Notes: generated by a model not told the origin, from the sequence alone. A stretch of DNA of 25,154 bases from CAUPWF01 sp036656615 (GCA_036656615.1 JAVXHY010000024.1:1-25154), one strand, 5' to 3'; positions 5,637 through 15,131 are shown, counted from the stretch's first letter. A program made the numbers and translations.

Positions 5637-8138
5637 ATGACTTATTTGAAAAAATTTACTCTTACTTTTATTACCATTTTTTTATTTTTTATGTCGGGAA
5701 TAAGCACAGTTTCTGCCAAATCCGATTTACAGACAGCTTCAAATACATCGAATAAATTTAACCATAAGATTGTAAAGGTTGGAATTGCTGACACAGAATA
5801 TTTTTCAAAAAAACAAAGTGATGGATCTTATCAAGGTATTCTAATTGATTATTTACAGGAAATCTCTAAATATACAGGATGGCAATTAGAATATGTGGAA
5901 TCATCTGTAGACAAATTGATACCGATGTTAGAAAAAGGTGAAATTGATATCATGGGAGCTATGCTAAAAAACAGCACAACCTTATCTATGTATGATTTTG
6001 CTGAATATTCCAGCGGATATTCCTACACCACCTTAAGTGTATTGGAAAGTAATGACAATTATAAGCCTATGGACTATACTTCCTTCAATGGAATGCGGGT
6101 AGGTATTTATAGCAAAGCCTTAAATCGAATATCTTCTTATTCCGCTTTTGTAGAATCCAATGGATTAGACATGACCACTGTATATTATGATGATCGAGAT
6201 TCTTTCTGCAATGCTTTAGAATTGGGAGAAGTAGATGCAATTGTTACAAATGATACATCGGAAAACCTCAACCAAAAAACCATTGCAAAATTTGGTATCG
6301 TTCCCTATTATTTTGGTATCACGAAAGGAAATTACAATTTACTCCAGGAATTAAACTATGCACTTGCAACAATTTTGGAGATTAATCCTAATTTTAATGA
6401 CATTGTATATCAAAAATATATAAATAAAAATCGAATCACTTTGACTCTCAGCAAAAGTGAAGCCGCGTTTGTGGATACTGTTGGCAAGCTAAAGGTGGCT
6501 ATTGTATCTAATCTTGTCCCTTTGGAATACTACGACACCTCTAGTCACAAAGTTGTAGGAATTGCTCCTGATATTCTGAAGGAAATCACAGCAAAAACGA
6601 ATCTTCAATTTGAATTTGTACAAGTTCAAACATTAACTGAGGCAAAGAACTTGCTTCTAAGTGGACAAGTAGATCTTATCACAGGCCTTTCTGATAATAA
6701 AGCTAATACAAACGAACCAGATCTAGTATTTACTAGACATTATTTGGATTCACCTAATATTACCGTACATGCGTCCATGCACAAAGAGGGTAGTAAATTA
6801 ACAGCAGCATTGCCCACCGGATACATCGGGTCTGAACTAGAAAAAGATACCAAGGTACAATATTATGATTCTATTGAAGAATGTATTCAACAAGTGATGA
6901 AAGGTCATGTAGATTTTACATGTTTTAATAGTCTTGTTATTGATCATTATACTTATTTACGTGGAAATAACCATGTTACACTTATCCCATCTACCACTAA
7001 TTCTGATGGACTTAGTTTCGGATTATCACGTTCTGCCGATCCTGCGTTACTGTCTATTCTTGATAAAGCAATTAATAATATTCCTGCCGATACCATACAG
7101 TCTATCGTTTATGAAAATACCACAATTGAAAATACAGATTTAAATATGACCTCCTTACTTTATACGTACCCCAAGACTTTTATATTAATTATTTGTCTCA
7201 TTATTTTCATTCTTTTAATTACGATACTTATGATTTTTTTATTCATGCGTGCACGTTTACAATTGGCAAAGCAAGAGGCATTGCATGGTGAATCCTACCG
7301 CATCATTGGCGCTTTGACAGATGAATATATTTTTTCCTATGATTTTGATAAAGGTAAATTAATCCTTCCCGATTCGTTTGCCCAGTTAATCGGTCATAAA
7401 CACATTATCACAAAAAAAGAAATCGAGACTGATCATGATAATTTCTTTAAAATTTTGCTTTCTGTTTTTGAACCTGTCAATGCAGAGACTGGGACTGCCA
7501 TAGTACTTCGATATGACCAGTCAAATGGAGATAGCTTATGGTTTAAATCCATTGGAACCGTACAATTTAATTCTGAAGAAAAACCATTTCGTGGTATTGG
7601 GAAAATTATAAGCATCCAAAAAGAAATGTTAGAAAAAGAAATGTTAAAAAATAAAGCAAACAGGGACTCTCTCACCGGACTCTTTAATCGTCAATATTGT
7701 GAACAACATATTTTAGAACATTTTGAGGAAGATAAAGCAAATGGTTTGGGTGCTTTAATTATTGTTGATATTGATAACTTCAAAATTATCAATGATACTT
7801 TTGGTCACCTTATTGGTGATCAGGCACTGATAGAATTCGCCGAGATTTTTTCCAACGAATTCCTTGAGGACGATATTTTTGGTCGCTGGGGTGGTGATGA
7901 ATTTATAGCTTATATCCGTTGCTTGCCAAATGACTCTTCCATAGAGAAACGAATTGCACATTTGTGCCAAAGCGCACATAGGGAATTTTACCATAAAGGA
8001 AAAAGTCATATGATGTCAATTAGTATAGGGGTTGCCTTCACAAAAAATGTTATATCTTATAAACAACTATTTGAAAATGCTGATGCTGCACTTTACTCTG
8101 TAAAAAACAACCAACGAAATGGTTTTGAATTTAAGTAA
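5637..8138 (+). CDS. Membrane diguanylate cyclase with two tandem solute-binding sensor domains
   Basis: An 833-aa protein. Domains in order: signal peptide (1-27, ending VSA), first family-3 solute-binding domain (about 44-262, KVGIADTEYF start), second one (about 285-500, LKVAIVSNLVPLEYYD start), a membrane helix (about 515-538), a PAS-like region (about 550-655) and a GGDEF domain (about 665-833) with the active site GGDEF at 752-756. The RxxD inhibitory site is replaced (LEDDIFGRW), as in the divergent neighbour. It should produce cyclic di-GMP on binding amino-acid-like or other small solutes outside the cell. Tandem sensor domains are also known in some BvgS-type kinases. The start follows GGAGGGG at 5627-5633. 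A strong terminator follows the stop. Confidence 0.93.
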   Translation: MTYLKKFTLTFITIFLFFMSGISTVSAKSDLQTASNTSNKFNHKIVKVGIADTEYFSKKQSDGSYQGILIDYLQEISKYTGWQLEYVESSVDKLIPMLEKGEIDIMGAMLKNSTTLSMYDFAEYSSGYSYTTLSVLESNDNYKPMDYTSFNGMRVGIYSKALNRISSYSAFVESNGLDMTTVYYDDRDSFCNALELGEVDAIVTNDTSENLNQKTIAKFGIVPYYFGITKGNYNLLQELNYALATILEINPNFNDIVYQKYINKNRITLTLSKSEAAFVDTVGKLKVAIVSNLVPLEYYDTSSHKVVGIAPDILKEITAKTNLQFEFVQVQTLTEAKNLLLSGQVDLITGLSDNKANTNEPDLVFTRHYLDSPNITVHASMHKEGSKLTAALPTGYIGSELEKDTKVQYYDSIEECIQQVMKGHVDFTCFNSLVIDHYTYLRGNNHVTLIPSTTNSDGLSFGLSRSADPALLSILDKAINNIPADTIQSIVYENTTIENTDLNMTSLLYTYPKTFILIICLIIFILLITILMIFLFMRARLQLAKQEALHGESYRIIGALTDEYIFSYDFDKGKLILPDSFAQLIGHKHIITKKEIETDHDNFFKILLSVFEPVNAETGTAIVLRYDQSNGDSLWFKSIGTVQFNSEEKPFRGIGKIISIQKEMLEKEMLKNKANRDSLTGLFNRQYCEQHILEHFEEDKANGLGALIIVDIDNFKIINDTFGHLIGDQALIEFAEIFSNEFLEDDIFGRWGGDEFIAYIRCLPNDSSIEKRIAHLCQSAHREFYHKGKSHMMSISIGVAFTKNVISYKQLFENADAALYSVKNNQRNGFEFK

Positions 8139-8151
8139 GAGGAATAAACAG

Positions 8152-8200
8152 CAAAGAATGGTAGAGCTATTTTCTGTATGAATAGCTCTACCATTCTTTG
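8152..8200. terminator. Bidirectional intrinsic terminator between convergent genes
   Basis: A perfect 20-bp inverted repeat (8152-8171 with 8181-8200) encloses a 9-nt loop. It sits between the cyclase stop at 8138 and the oppF stop at 8207, which converge here. The plus-strand flank is ATTTATTT. The minus-strand flank is less T-rich (CTGTTTATT). It most likely ends both transcripts. Confidence 0.85.
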
Positions 8201-8206
8201 ATTTAT

Positions 8207-9193
8207 TTACACTGCTGTTACATCATCGTACAAATGACAGGAAATCAAATGTCCACCACCGATATCCTTTAATGGTGGCATCTCTTCTCTGCAAATTTGC
8301 ATTGCCCGATTGCATCTTTCTGCAAATCTACAACAGGGTTTTGGATTAATGGGACTTGGAATTTCACCTTTAATTGCGATCCGCTCTTTGGCTTTGGTAA
8401 TATGAGGATCTGCAACTGGTATGGCAGATAATAGTGCCTGAGTATAGGGATGCATTGGATTCTTATAAAGTTCTTCCGAATCAGCGTATTCTACAATGGT
8501 TCCAAGATACATAACAATGACACTGTCCGAAATGTATTTGACAACACTCAAATCATGGGCAATGAACAAATAAGTCAATCCCATCTCTTCTTGTAAATCC
8601 TTCAGCATATTAATAACCTGTGCCTGAATAGACACATCTAAAGCAGAAATAGGCTCATCACAAACAATAAACTGTGGATCAACTGAAAGTGCCCTTGCAA
8701 TTCCAATACGTTGTCTTTGCCCTCCACTAAATTCGTGAGAAAATCTTGACATATGATCTTTGTTAAGACCAACCTTCTCTAGAAGAAATTTTACCTTTTC
8801 CTCCATTTCCTTCTCATTCATCTTTGTATGCATACGAATCCCTTCACCTACTACTTCTTTTACCGTCATTCTTGGATTCAAAGAAGAATATGGATTTTGA
8901 AAAATCATCTGCACATCTTTGCAAAATTCTCGTTTCTCTGTTTTTGAGTAGGTAAATATATCTTTTCCCTTATAATATACGTGTCCAGATGTAGCATCAT
9001 GAAGTCTTACCATACACCTTCCTGTTGTTGATTTTCCACATCCACTTTCACCTACTAGACCAACCGTCTTGCCCTTCATAATCTGAAACGAAACATGATC
9101 AACAGCTTTTAGCGTATCGTGCTTAGACACCTGAAAATACTTGCATAAATTGTCTACCCTAATTAGAGGTTCTTCTTTCTTTCTATCACTCAT
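8207..9193 (-). CDS. oppF: Oligopeptide/dipeptide ABC transporter ATP-binding protein OppF/DppF
   Basis: A 328-aa cytoplasmic ATPase. It has Walker A GESGCGKS (48-55), signature SGGQRQR, Walker B FIVCDEPISALDVS and an H-loop IAHDLS. The C-terminal oligopeptide-transporter extension has a cysteine cluster (CCRFAERC, then C, then SCHLY), typical of OppD/OppF proteins, some of which bind an iron-sulfur cluster. It pairs with OppD to power peptide import through OppBC. It overlaps the end of oppD by 8 nt (ATGAGTGA), indicating translational coupling. It is last in the operon, before the terminator at 8152-8200. Whether di- or oligopeptides are carried cannot be decided from sequence alone. Confidence 0.95.
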   Translation of the reverse strand: MSDRKKEEPLIRVDNLCKYFQVSKHDTLKAVDHVSFQIMKGKTVGLVGESGCGKSTTGRCMVRLHDATSGHVYYKGKDIFTYSKTEKREFCKDVQMIFQNPYSSLNPRMTVKEVVGEGIRMHTKMNEKEMEEKVKFLLEKVGLNKDHMSRFSHEFSGGQRQRIGIARALSVDPQFIVCDEPISALDVSIQAQVINMLKDLQEEMGLTYLFIAHDLSVVKYISDSVIVMYLGTIVEYADSEELYKNPMHPYTQALLSAIPVADPHITKAKERIAIKGEIPSPINPKPCCRFAERCNRAMQICREEMPPLKDIGGGHLISCHLYDDVTAV

Positions 9194-10217
9194 GATCTTT
9201 GACCTCCCTTACCGTACAATTACCCAGTTCAACCTGTGGGGAATATTCATGCTCAAGCCAACAGCTTGTCTCATGCTCTTCACTTAAATGATATTGTTCT
9301 GGCATCTGTTCATTACAAATATCCATTGCATATTCACATCTTGCTGCAAATGGACAGCCCTTAGGTGGAGAAAATAAATCGGGTGGTGTTCCTTCTATTG
9401 GTGTCAGCTTTTCATTTTTCCCTGAGTCAAGACGTGTAATCGATTTTAATAATCCTGCTGTATACGGGTGCTTCGTCTGATAGAAAATATCATCTACGGT
9501 TCCTCGTTCTACGATTTTCCCTCCATACATCACTAACACACGGTCACACATTTTTGCAATGACACCCAAATCGTGGGTAATCAAAATAATGGAAGAGTGG
9601 AATTTCTTCTGTAGTTCTTTCAATAAATCTAAAATCTGTGCCTCAATGGTAACATCCAAAGAAGTAGTTGGCTCATCTGCAATGATAATACTAGGTTTCC
9701 CTACCAGTGCAATTGCAATCATAATTCTTTGCTTCATACCACCACTTAATTCATGCGGATATTGCTTATATCTTTTTTCTCCATCCGACATACCCACTAA
9801 CTGTAGAATTTCCAAAGCTCGTTTTTTTCGTTCCTGCTTACTAATACTACGATCTTTCATAAAGATTTCTTCAATTTGTTCTCCTATTTTCATGGTTGGA
9901 TTCAAAGAAGTCATGGGATCTTGAAAAATAAATCCAATCTCTGTGCCACGTATAACTCTCATTTCTTTATCTGTTTTCTTTAAAAGTTCTTCCCCTTTGT
10001 ATGTAATGGAACCTCCCTCAAAGAATCCAGGTGGTTCTGGATTTAACCGCAAAATACATTGTGCGGTAACACTTTTTCCACATCCTGATTCTCCAACAAT
10101 TCCAAGAATTTCCCCTTCTCGTACATCGAAGCTTACATCTCTGACCGCTTTCACAACACCACCATAGGTATGGAAAGAGAAATTTACATGCTGTAATTCT
10201 AATAGATTTTGTTCCAT
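9186..10217 (-). CDS. oppD: Oligopeptide/dipeptide ABC transporter ATP-binding protein OppD/DppD
   Basis: A 343-aa ATPase with Walker A GESGCGKS (42-49), Q-loop FQDPMTSLNP, signature LSGGMKQR, Walker B IIIADEPTTSLDVT and H-loop ITHDLGV. The C-terminal extension carries GCPFAARCEYAMDIC and a final SCWL, the cysteine pattern of the peptide-transporter subfamily. It forms the ATPase heterodimer with OppF under the OppB-OppC membrane pore. It starts 12 nt after the oppC stop with a good ribosome binding site (AGGAGG). All key catalytic motifs are intact. Confidence 0.95.
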   Translation of the reverse strand: MEQNLLELQHVNFSFHTYGGVVKAVRDVSFDVREGEILGIVGESGCGKSVTAQCILRLNPEPPGFFEGGSITYKGEELLKKTDKEMRVIRGTEIGFIFQDPMTSLNPTMKIGEQIEEIFMKDRSISKQERKKRALEILQLVGMSDGEKRYKQYPHELSGGMKQRIMIAIALVGKPSIIIADEPTTSLDVTIEAQILDLLKELQKKFHSSIILITHDLGVIAKMCDRVLVMYGGKIVERGTVDDIFYQTKHPYTAGLLKSITRLDSGKNEKLTPIEGTPPDLFSPPKGCPFAARCEYAMDICNEQMPEQYHLSEEHETSCWLEHEYSPQVELGNCTVREVKDHE

Positions 10218-10229
10218 TTTACTTTCCTC

Positions 10230-11159
10230 CTACTCTGTTCCTCTTAGTTTCGGGTCAAATGCATCCCGAAGTCCGTCACCTAACAAGTTCAATCCCAACA
10301 TGGTAGTACAAATAAAGAATGCTGGAACCAATAATTCATGTGGTGCAATTCGAAGCATTTGAATGCCTTCTTTTGCTAAGATACCCCAGCTGCAGTTAGG
10401 CGGTGCAATACCAAGACCAATATAACTTAAGAAGGCTTCCAGGAAAATGGCATTTGGAATAGCCATGGTCAAATTCGTAATAATAAGTCCCATAATATTG
10501 GGCAAAATATGTTTGACAATAATAACAATATTGGGAACACCTAATACTCTTGCAGCTGCAACAAAGTCCTGTTCCTTTAACTGCAATACCTGTCCACGCA
10601 CAAACCTACAAGTTCCAATCCACCCAACAATAATCATAGCAATAATCAGGCAGTGAATTCCAGGCTTTAGTACCACCATTACAAGAATGGTAACAATTAA
10701 ACTTGGAATTCCATAAATAATATCCACAAATCTCATAATAAACATATCTATTTTGCCACCATAGAATCCTGAAATACCACCAATCAGCCCACCTACAATG
10801 GTATTGATAATGGTAGCCAAGAAACCAATAGTCAAAGAAACTCTTGCCCCCATCCAAACACGAACCCATAAATCACGTCCTAAAGCATCCGTTCCAAATA
10901 AATGTTCCTTGGAGAAAAATGCATTCATTGCATTGGAATCCTGAGAAGCAAAATCATGACTGCTAAATATGGGTACAAAGATAGCCATCAAAATATAAGT
11001 AGTAACCAAAGCCAATGACCAAAAGGCAACTTTATTCTTTTTGATTCTTCTCCATGCATCCTGCCAATAGGAAACATTTGGTCTGGATATGCTTTCCATA
11101 CGTGCCGTATTTTTTCCTACGACTTTAAATTTTTCCCTTGAAATTGTCTGTTCACTCAT
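10230..11159 (-). CDS. oppC: Oligopeptide/dipeptide ABC transporter permease OppC/DppC
   Basis: A 309-aa inner-membrane permease with an N-terminal cytoplasmic tail, a first membrane helix near 45-67 and about five more helices in the binding-protein-dependent transport domain. The GTDALGRDLWVRVWMGARVS segment is characteristic of the OppC/DppC branch. The coupling-helix (EAA-like) region is in RVLGVPNIVIIVKHILPNI. It forms the pore with OppB. It follows the oppB stop by 8 nt, in operon order B-C-D-F. Confidence 0.95.
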   Translation of the reverse strand: MSEQTISREKFKVVGKNTARMESISRPNVSYWQDAWRRIKKNKVAFWSLALVTTYILMAIFVPIFSSHDFASQDSNAMNAFFSKEHLFGTDALGRDLWVRVWMGARVSLTIGFLATIINTIVGGLIGGISGFYGGKIDMFIMRFVDIIYGIPSLIVTILVMVVLKPGIHCLIIAMIIVGWIGTCRFVRGQVLQLKEQDFVAAARVLGVPNIVIIVKHILPNIMGLIITNLTMAIPNAIFLEAFLSYIGLGIAPPNCSWGILAKEGIQMLRIAPHELLVPAFFICTTMLGLNLLGDGLRDAFDPKLRGTE

Positions 11160-11167
11160 ATCCTCAC

Positions 11168-12088
11168 CTACTTTCCTGCTATTCTAATTCTTGGGTCAAC
11201 TAATCCATATGCGATATCAACGATCATGTTACACGTAATCAAAAAGATACCATAGAATACGGTCATTCCAAGAATAATTGGATAATCTAAGTTCTGTATA
11301 CTTTCTACGTAGAATTTACCCATACCAGGAATAGCATAAATAGATTCAATAACAAAGGTACCGGTCAAAACTGATGCAACTACTGGGCCTAATATAGTAA
11401 CAACCGGCATGATAGCATTTCGGATCTGATGTTTCCATGTAATTCTGAACTTGGAAATTCCCTTGGACTTTGCAGTCTTAATATAATCCTGCTGCACCAC
11501 CTCTAGCATACTTGCCCGCATTAACCGAGATACTAACGCAAGGGTATAGAATCCAATCGCAATGGAAGGCAGTATGGTATATGCCAACCCCTTATATTGT
11601 GCAACCGGCAAAAGCCCCCACTTGATTCCAAAGAAATACTGTAGTACAGAACCCATAATGAAATCGGGGACAGAAGTTCCCACAATGGCAATCACAATGC
11701 ATAGGAAATCAATCCTCCGTCCACGATTAAGAGCTGCAATAATACCAAAAACCAAACCAAAAGATATAGCAAACACCAGTGCTCTGATACCCAAATCAAA
11801 AGAATATGGAAAAGATTCTTTGATAATACTATTGACTGTCTGATTGACATACTTAATAGAATATCCAAAGTCTCCCTTCAATAAATTACCTAGATATGTT
11901 GTATACTGTTGGGGCAGCGGTTTGTCCAAACCGTAGTATGCTTCCATATTAGCTTTGATTTCAGGTGTCAGTTTTCCACTAGTAAAGGGATCTCCTGGCA
12001 TTAAGCGTACCAATACGAATACAATGGTGATTAATAGCCAAATAGTAACGATTGATATTCCAATTCTCTTTAAAATATATTTTCCCAT
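11168..12088 (-). CDS. oppB: Oligopeptide/dipeptide ABC transporter permease OppB/DppB
   Basis: A 306-aa permease starting MGKYILKRIGISIVTIWLLI, the typical first helix of OppB/DppB, followed by a VRLMPGDPF motif and about five further membrane helices. The EAA-like coupling segment reads TAKSKGISKFRITWKHQIRN. It pairs with OppC to form the translocation channel for peptides delivered by OppA. The 66-bp gap from oppA holds a strong hairpin (12108-12138), so oppB may be expressed at a lower level than the binding protein. Confidence 0.95.
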   Translation of the reverse strand: MGKYILKRIGISIVTIWLLITIVFVLVRLMPGDPFTSGKLTPEIKANMEAYYGLDKPLPQQYTTYLGNLLKGDFGYSIKYVNQTVNSIIKESFPYSFDLGIRALVFAISFGLVFGIIAALNRGRRIDFLCIVIAIVGTSVPDFIMGSVLQYFFGIKWGLLPVAQYKGLAYTILPSIAIGFYTLALVSRLMRASMLEVVQQDYIKTAKSKGISKFRITWKHQIRNAIMPVVTILGPVVASVLTGTFVIESIYAIPGMGKFYVESIQNLDYPIILGMTVFYGIFLITCNMIVDIAYGLVDPRIRIAGK

Positions 12089-12107
12089 ATTTTTTCCTCT
12101 TGAAAGA

Positions 12108-12138
12108 CAATAGGAAACGGAAACTCCGTCTCCTATTG
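12108..12138 (-). other. Intercistronic hairpin between oppA and oppB
   Basis: A 31-nt inverted repeat forms a 14-bp stem with one G-U pair and a 3-nt loop, 16 nt downstream of the oppA stop. No T-run follows on the transcribed strand (GTCTTTCAAG), so complete termination is unlikely. Such hairpins after binding-protein genes commonly protect the 3' end of the upstream message or cause partial attenuation, giving more OppA than OppBCDF (inference). Confidence 0.65.
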
Positions 12139-12154
12139 CACTTTTATTTTATTA

Positions 12155-13774
12155 CTATTTCATTTCTACATTCATGAAATCATACTGGTAGCCCACAAAA
12201 GAAGTCTCTAGACCTTTCACTCTGTCATTTACCAACATTTCCATCTGACGTAACTGAAGTGGTATAACAACACCATCTTCACAGAATACCTTTTCTGCAT
12301 TAAATAAAGCTTCTTGTCTTAACTTTGGATCGGTCTGCAAATTAGACTCTTTTACCAATTTATCATAAGCTTCACTGTTATAAGATGCACGATTATAAGG
12401 AGAATCTGTTGTCCATATTTCCAAATAAGACAAGGCATCTGAATAATCTGGAACCCAGCCTGAGATTACCATTTGGAAATCATGATCTGCTTCCTGCTGT
12501 AATCTTTGTTTGTAAGGAACTTGTTTGATATCAATTTTAATTCCCAGTGCTTTTTCAAGCTGTGCCTGAATAATTTCTGCCTGTTTCTTAACACTTTCTG
12601 CATCCGCAATCAGTAATTCCAGTGTTATATCAGATGCATTTGCAATACCCAATTCAGACATTCCTGTTGCTAAGTACGTTTTTGCTTTATCAAGATCTCC
12701 TGCGACTGGATATGCTTCATATGGATGCTCTTCTCCATATGTTTTCTCAACACCTTTCACATCTGGTAATACATATCTGGTATTTGGTGCATATACTCCA
12801 CCTAGTAATTTGATGTAATCTTCTCTGTTCATTGCATAATTCAAAGCTAATCTGATATTCTTATTTACTAGATATGGACTTTGACCATTCTCATTCAACG
12901 TCACATAGTCATTAGCACCATCAAAGAAAGCAACGGACTTATCTTTGTATTTTTCGCTCATGGTCTGTGGTATATCCGTGAAATCCAATTCATCTGACTC
13001 ATACATTGCAACTGCTGTATTTGCATCTGCAACCGTTAAAATCTCTGCTCCGTCTAACTTAATATTATCTGCATCCCAGTAATTTGGATTCTTCTCTAAT
13101 ATTAATCGATCATTATGTTTCCAGTTTTTAACCATAAATGGACCATTATAAACATTTTTCTCTGCATCTCCGGCAAATTCTTTACCAAATTCATCAACCT
13201 GGTCTTTTCTAGTTGGCATAAAAGAAGGATTGGATAGCATACCAAGGAAATATGGTGCTGCATATTCCAATTGAATTTCTACAGTCTTTTCATCAATTGC
13301 CTTAATGCCAAGTTCTTCTACCCCTACTTCTCCTGCATTTACTTTGGCGGCATTCTTAACAACCATACCAAGGAACGCGTATTCACTTGCAGTTGCTGGA
13401 TCAAGCAGACGTTGAAAACCATAGACAAAATCTTCTGCCTTTAAAGCTTCTCCATCACTCCATTTTAATCCATCTCTCAACTGAAAGGTATAGGTCATCC
13501 CATCTTCTGACATTTCATAACTTTCTGCAGCTGCTGGTATAATCTCGCCTTTTTGACTTCTCATTAGTCCGTCAAAAATATGATATCCTATCGTTGCACT
13601 TGGAATAGAATTCATTAACTGCGGATCTAATGTTGGCGGATCCTGTCTGGTTGCATAACGTAAGACATTCCCAGATTCACTTGCTTTCTTGTCCTCTTTT
13701 GGTACGCCACAGCCAGTGAGTGTTCCAACACCAACTGCAAGTACCAGTGCCATTGCCAGTAATCTTCTTTTCAT
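12155..13774 (-). CDS. oppA: Oligopeptide-binding lipoprotein OppA/DppA
   Basis: A 539-aa family-5 extracellular solute-binding protein. The signal peptide ends in a lipobox, LTGC, with the lipidated cysteine at residue 22, so it is anchored to the outer face of the membrane. The mature part shows RYATRQDPPTLDPQLMNS, the usual start of the domain, and GLKWSDGEALKAEDFVYGFQ, a hallmark of OppA/DppA proteins. It captures peptides and hands them to OppBC. The start at 13774 follows AAGGAGAT. It is second in the operon after the M24 peptidase gene. The exact peptide preference is unknown. Confidence 0.95.
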   Translation of the reverse strand: MKRRLLAMALVLAVGVGTLTGCGVPKEDKKASESGNVLRYATRQDPPTLDPQLMNSIPSATIGYHIFDGLMRSQKGEIIPAAAESYEMSEDGMTYTFQLRDGLKWSDGEALKAEDFVYGFQRLLDPATASEYAFLGMVVKNAAKVNAGEVGVEELGIKAIDEKTVEIQLEYAAPYFLGMLSNPSFMPTRKDQVDEFGKEFAGDAEKNVYNGPFMVKNWKHNDRLILEKNPNYWDADNIKLDGAEILTVADANTAVAMYESDELDFTDIPQTMSEKYKDKSVAFFDGANDYVTLNENGQSPYLVNKNIRLALNYAMNREDYIKLLGGVYAPNTRYVLPDVKGVEKTYGEEHPYEAYPVAGDLDKAKTYLATGMSELGIANASDITLELLIADAESVKKQAEIIQAQLEKALGIKIDIKQVPYKQRLQQEADHDFQMVISGWVPDYSDALSYLEIWTTDSPYNRASYNSEAYDKLVKESNLQTDPKLRQEALFNAEKVFCEDGVVIPLQLRQMEMLVNDRVKGLETSFVGYQYDFMNVEMK

Positions 13775-13793
13775 AATAATCTCCTTTTCTCCC

Positions 13794-14867
13794 TTATAAT
13801 TCTATAAGTTCCTTTGTAGCACTTATCAGGTTTTCATATCCATCTTTGGTAATGAGCACTTGATCTTCAATTCGAATGCCACCCCAATTTGGAATATAAA
13901 TTCCCGGTTCTACCGTGATAATATTACCTGCCTCTAAAATGCTAGAGGAATTTGCACCAATAAAAGGAAGTTCGTGGACAAACATACCAACTCCATGTCC
14001 AATCCCTTTGTAATGGTATTTAAAATAACTACTGTCTTGAATAGCTTTGATGGAAGCCTCATAAGATTCTATGCCGGTAGTACCTTCCTTTAGTACTGCT
14101 TCGCAATCTGCCACCATCTGCTGTTCCAAAGCATATACTTCTCGCTGCTTTGGTGTAGCTCTTCCAACTACAACAGTTCGTGTCATATCGGACAAATATC
14201 CCTTGTATTGACACCCATAGTCCATCAATACCAAATCGCCATATTCAATGGTTTTGTTGGATGGAATACCATGCAGCAAAGATGTTCTTGTACCGGAAAT
14301 CAAAATGCCACCATAAGGCTTTGTATCCGCGCCCTCCATCACCATATAATGTGAAAGTTTTGATGCCAATTCTTTTTCCGTCACTCCCACTTTAATATCA
14401 TTCAAAATTTTATCAAACGCGCGAGATGCAATGTCACAGGAAATTCTTGATAATTCAATTTCTTCTGGACTTTTCACCCCACGAAACATCTCAATAATTC
14501 CTTCTACTGGCAGCAGCTCTGTCTTTATACTCTTTTCCAGATCTTGATAGGTCTGATATGTAAGCTGGTCTGCTTCAAATGCAAGGTTCTTCACCTTTGT
14601 TTGTAAAATAAGCCTTTCTAGGGTCTCCCCCATGGTGCACCGTGGTGTTCTCCAATCAATCAGCGTATATTGAGGACATTCTATGGCTGCCTGTTCCGTA
14701 TAGCGTGGATCTGTAATAAAATACAATTCATGTTCTGTAATAAATAAATAGGAGTCCTCACCTGTATACCCACTAATATATCTTACATTCTCCGGTTTAC
14801 TAATATAAAATGAATTGATTCCTTTTTTTATCAAATACTCTCGTAATTTTTCTAATCTTACATTCAT
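13794..14867 (-). CDS. M24-family Xaa-Pro aminopeptidase/dipeptidase
   Basis: A 357-aa cytoplasmic metallopeptidase with an N-terminal creatinase-like domain (1-130) and a C-terminal pita-bread catalytic domain. The five metal ligands are visible: D216 and D227 (VLMDYGCQ and LSDMTRT), H291 (GIGHGVGM), E320 (ITVEPGIY) and E334 (IRIEDQV). It should cleave the bond before proline in imported peptides. The length and layout fit PepP/YqhT-like short Xaa-Pro peptidases; PepQ dipeptidase activity is also possible. It is the first gene of the operon, 19 nt ahead of oppA, which ties peptide import to peptide breakdown. The start at 14867 follows AGGAGAAGGA. Confidence 0.92.
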   Translation of the reverse strand: MNVRLEKLREYLIKKGINSFYISKPENVRYISGYTGEDSYLFITEHELYFITDPRYTEQAAIECPQYTLIDWRTPRCTMGETLERLILQTKVKNLAFEADQLTYQTYQDLEKSIKTELLPVEGIIEMFRGVKSPEEIELSRISCDIASRAFDKILNDIKVGVTEKELASKLSHYMVMEGADTKPYGGILISGTRTSLLHGIPSNKTIEYGDLVLMDYGCQYKGYLSDMTRTVVVGRATPKQREVYALEQQMVADCEAVLKEGTTGIESYEASIKAIQDSSYFKYHYKGIGHGVGMFVHELPFIGANSSSILEAGNIITVEPGIYIPNWGGIRIEDQVLITKDGYENLISATKELIEL

Positions 14868-14973
14868 TTTAATCCTTCTCCTGTGTTCAGATAGTTAATG
14901 CTTTATCTTGCTAAATTGTTAAAGTTTAGATCTTTTGTCTTTATAGCTCATACAATTTGAAGTTATTCAATTA

Positions 14974-15003
14974 ATTTTACTACAATTCCAGTTTGATTGT
15001 CAA
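14974..15003 (-). promoter_or_regulatory. Promoter of the peptidase-opp operon
   Basis: On the minus strand, a perfect -35 TTGACA (15003-14998) is followed after 18 bp by TAAAAT (14979-14974), about 107 bp upstream of the peptidase start. The leader shows no T-box or riboswitch that I recognise. The 264-bp gap 14868-15131 holds only this promoter and, divergently, the tRNA promoter. Confidence 0.7.
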
Positions 15004-15074
15004 GCAAAAATGTTATTTCCTTCACAATAAATTGTATAAATACAACCACCCTAATAATTTTAAACAAAAAGGTA

Positions 15075-15102
15075 TTGTGTTTTTTCCAAAATACGGTATA
15101 AT
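15075..15102 (+). promoter_or_regulatory. Promoter of tRNA-Thr
   Basis: TTGTGT (15075-15080) and a perfect TATAAT (15097-15102) are separated by 16 bp. The -10 box ends 29 bp before the mature 5' end of the tRNA, leaving a short 5' trailer for RNase P to remove. Confidence 0.7.
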
Positions 15103-15131
15103 GAATCCTGTAGTTTCTTTTCAAAAGACTT

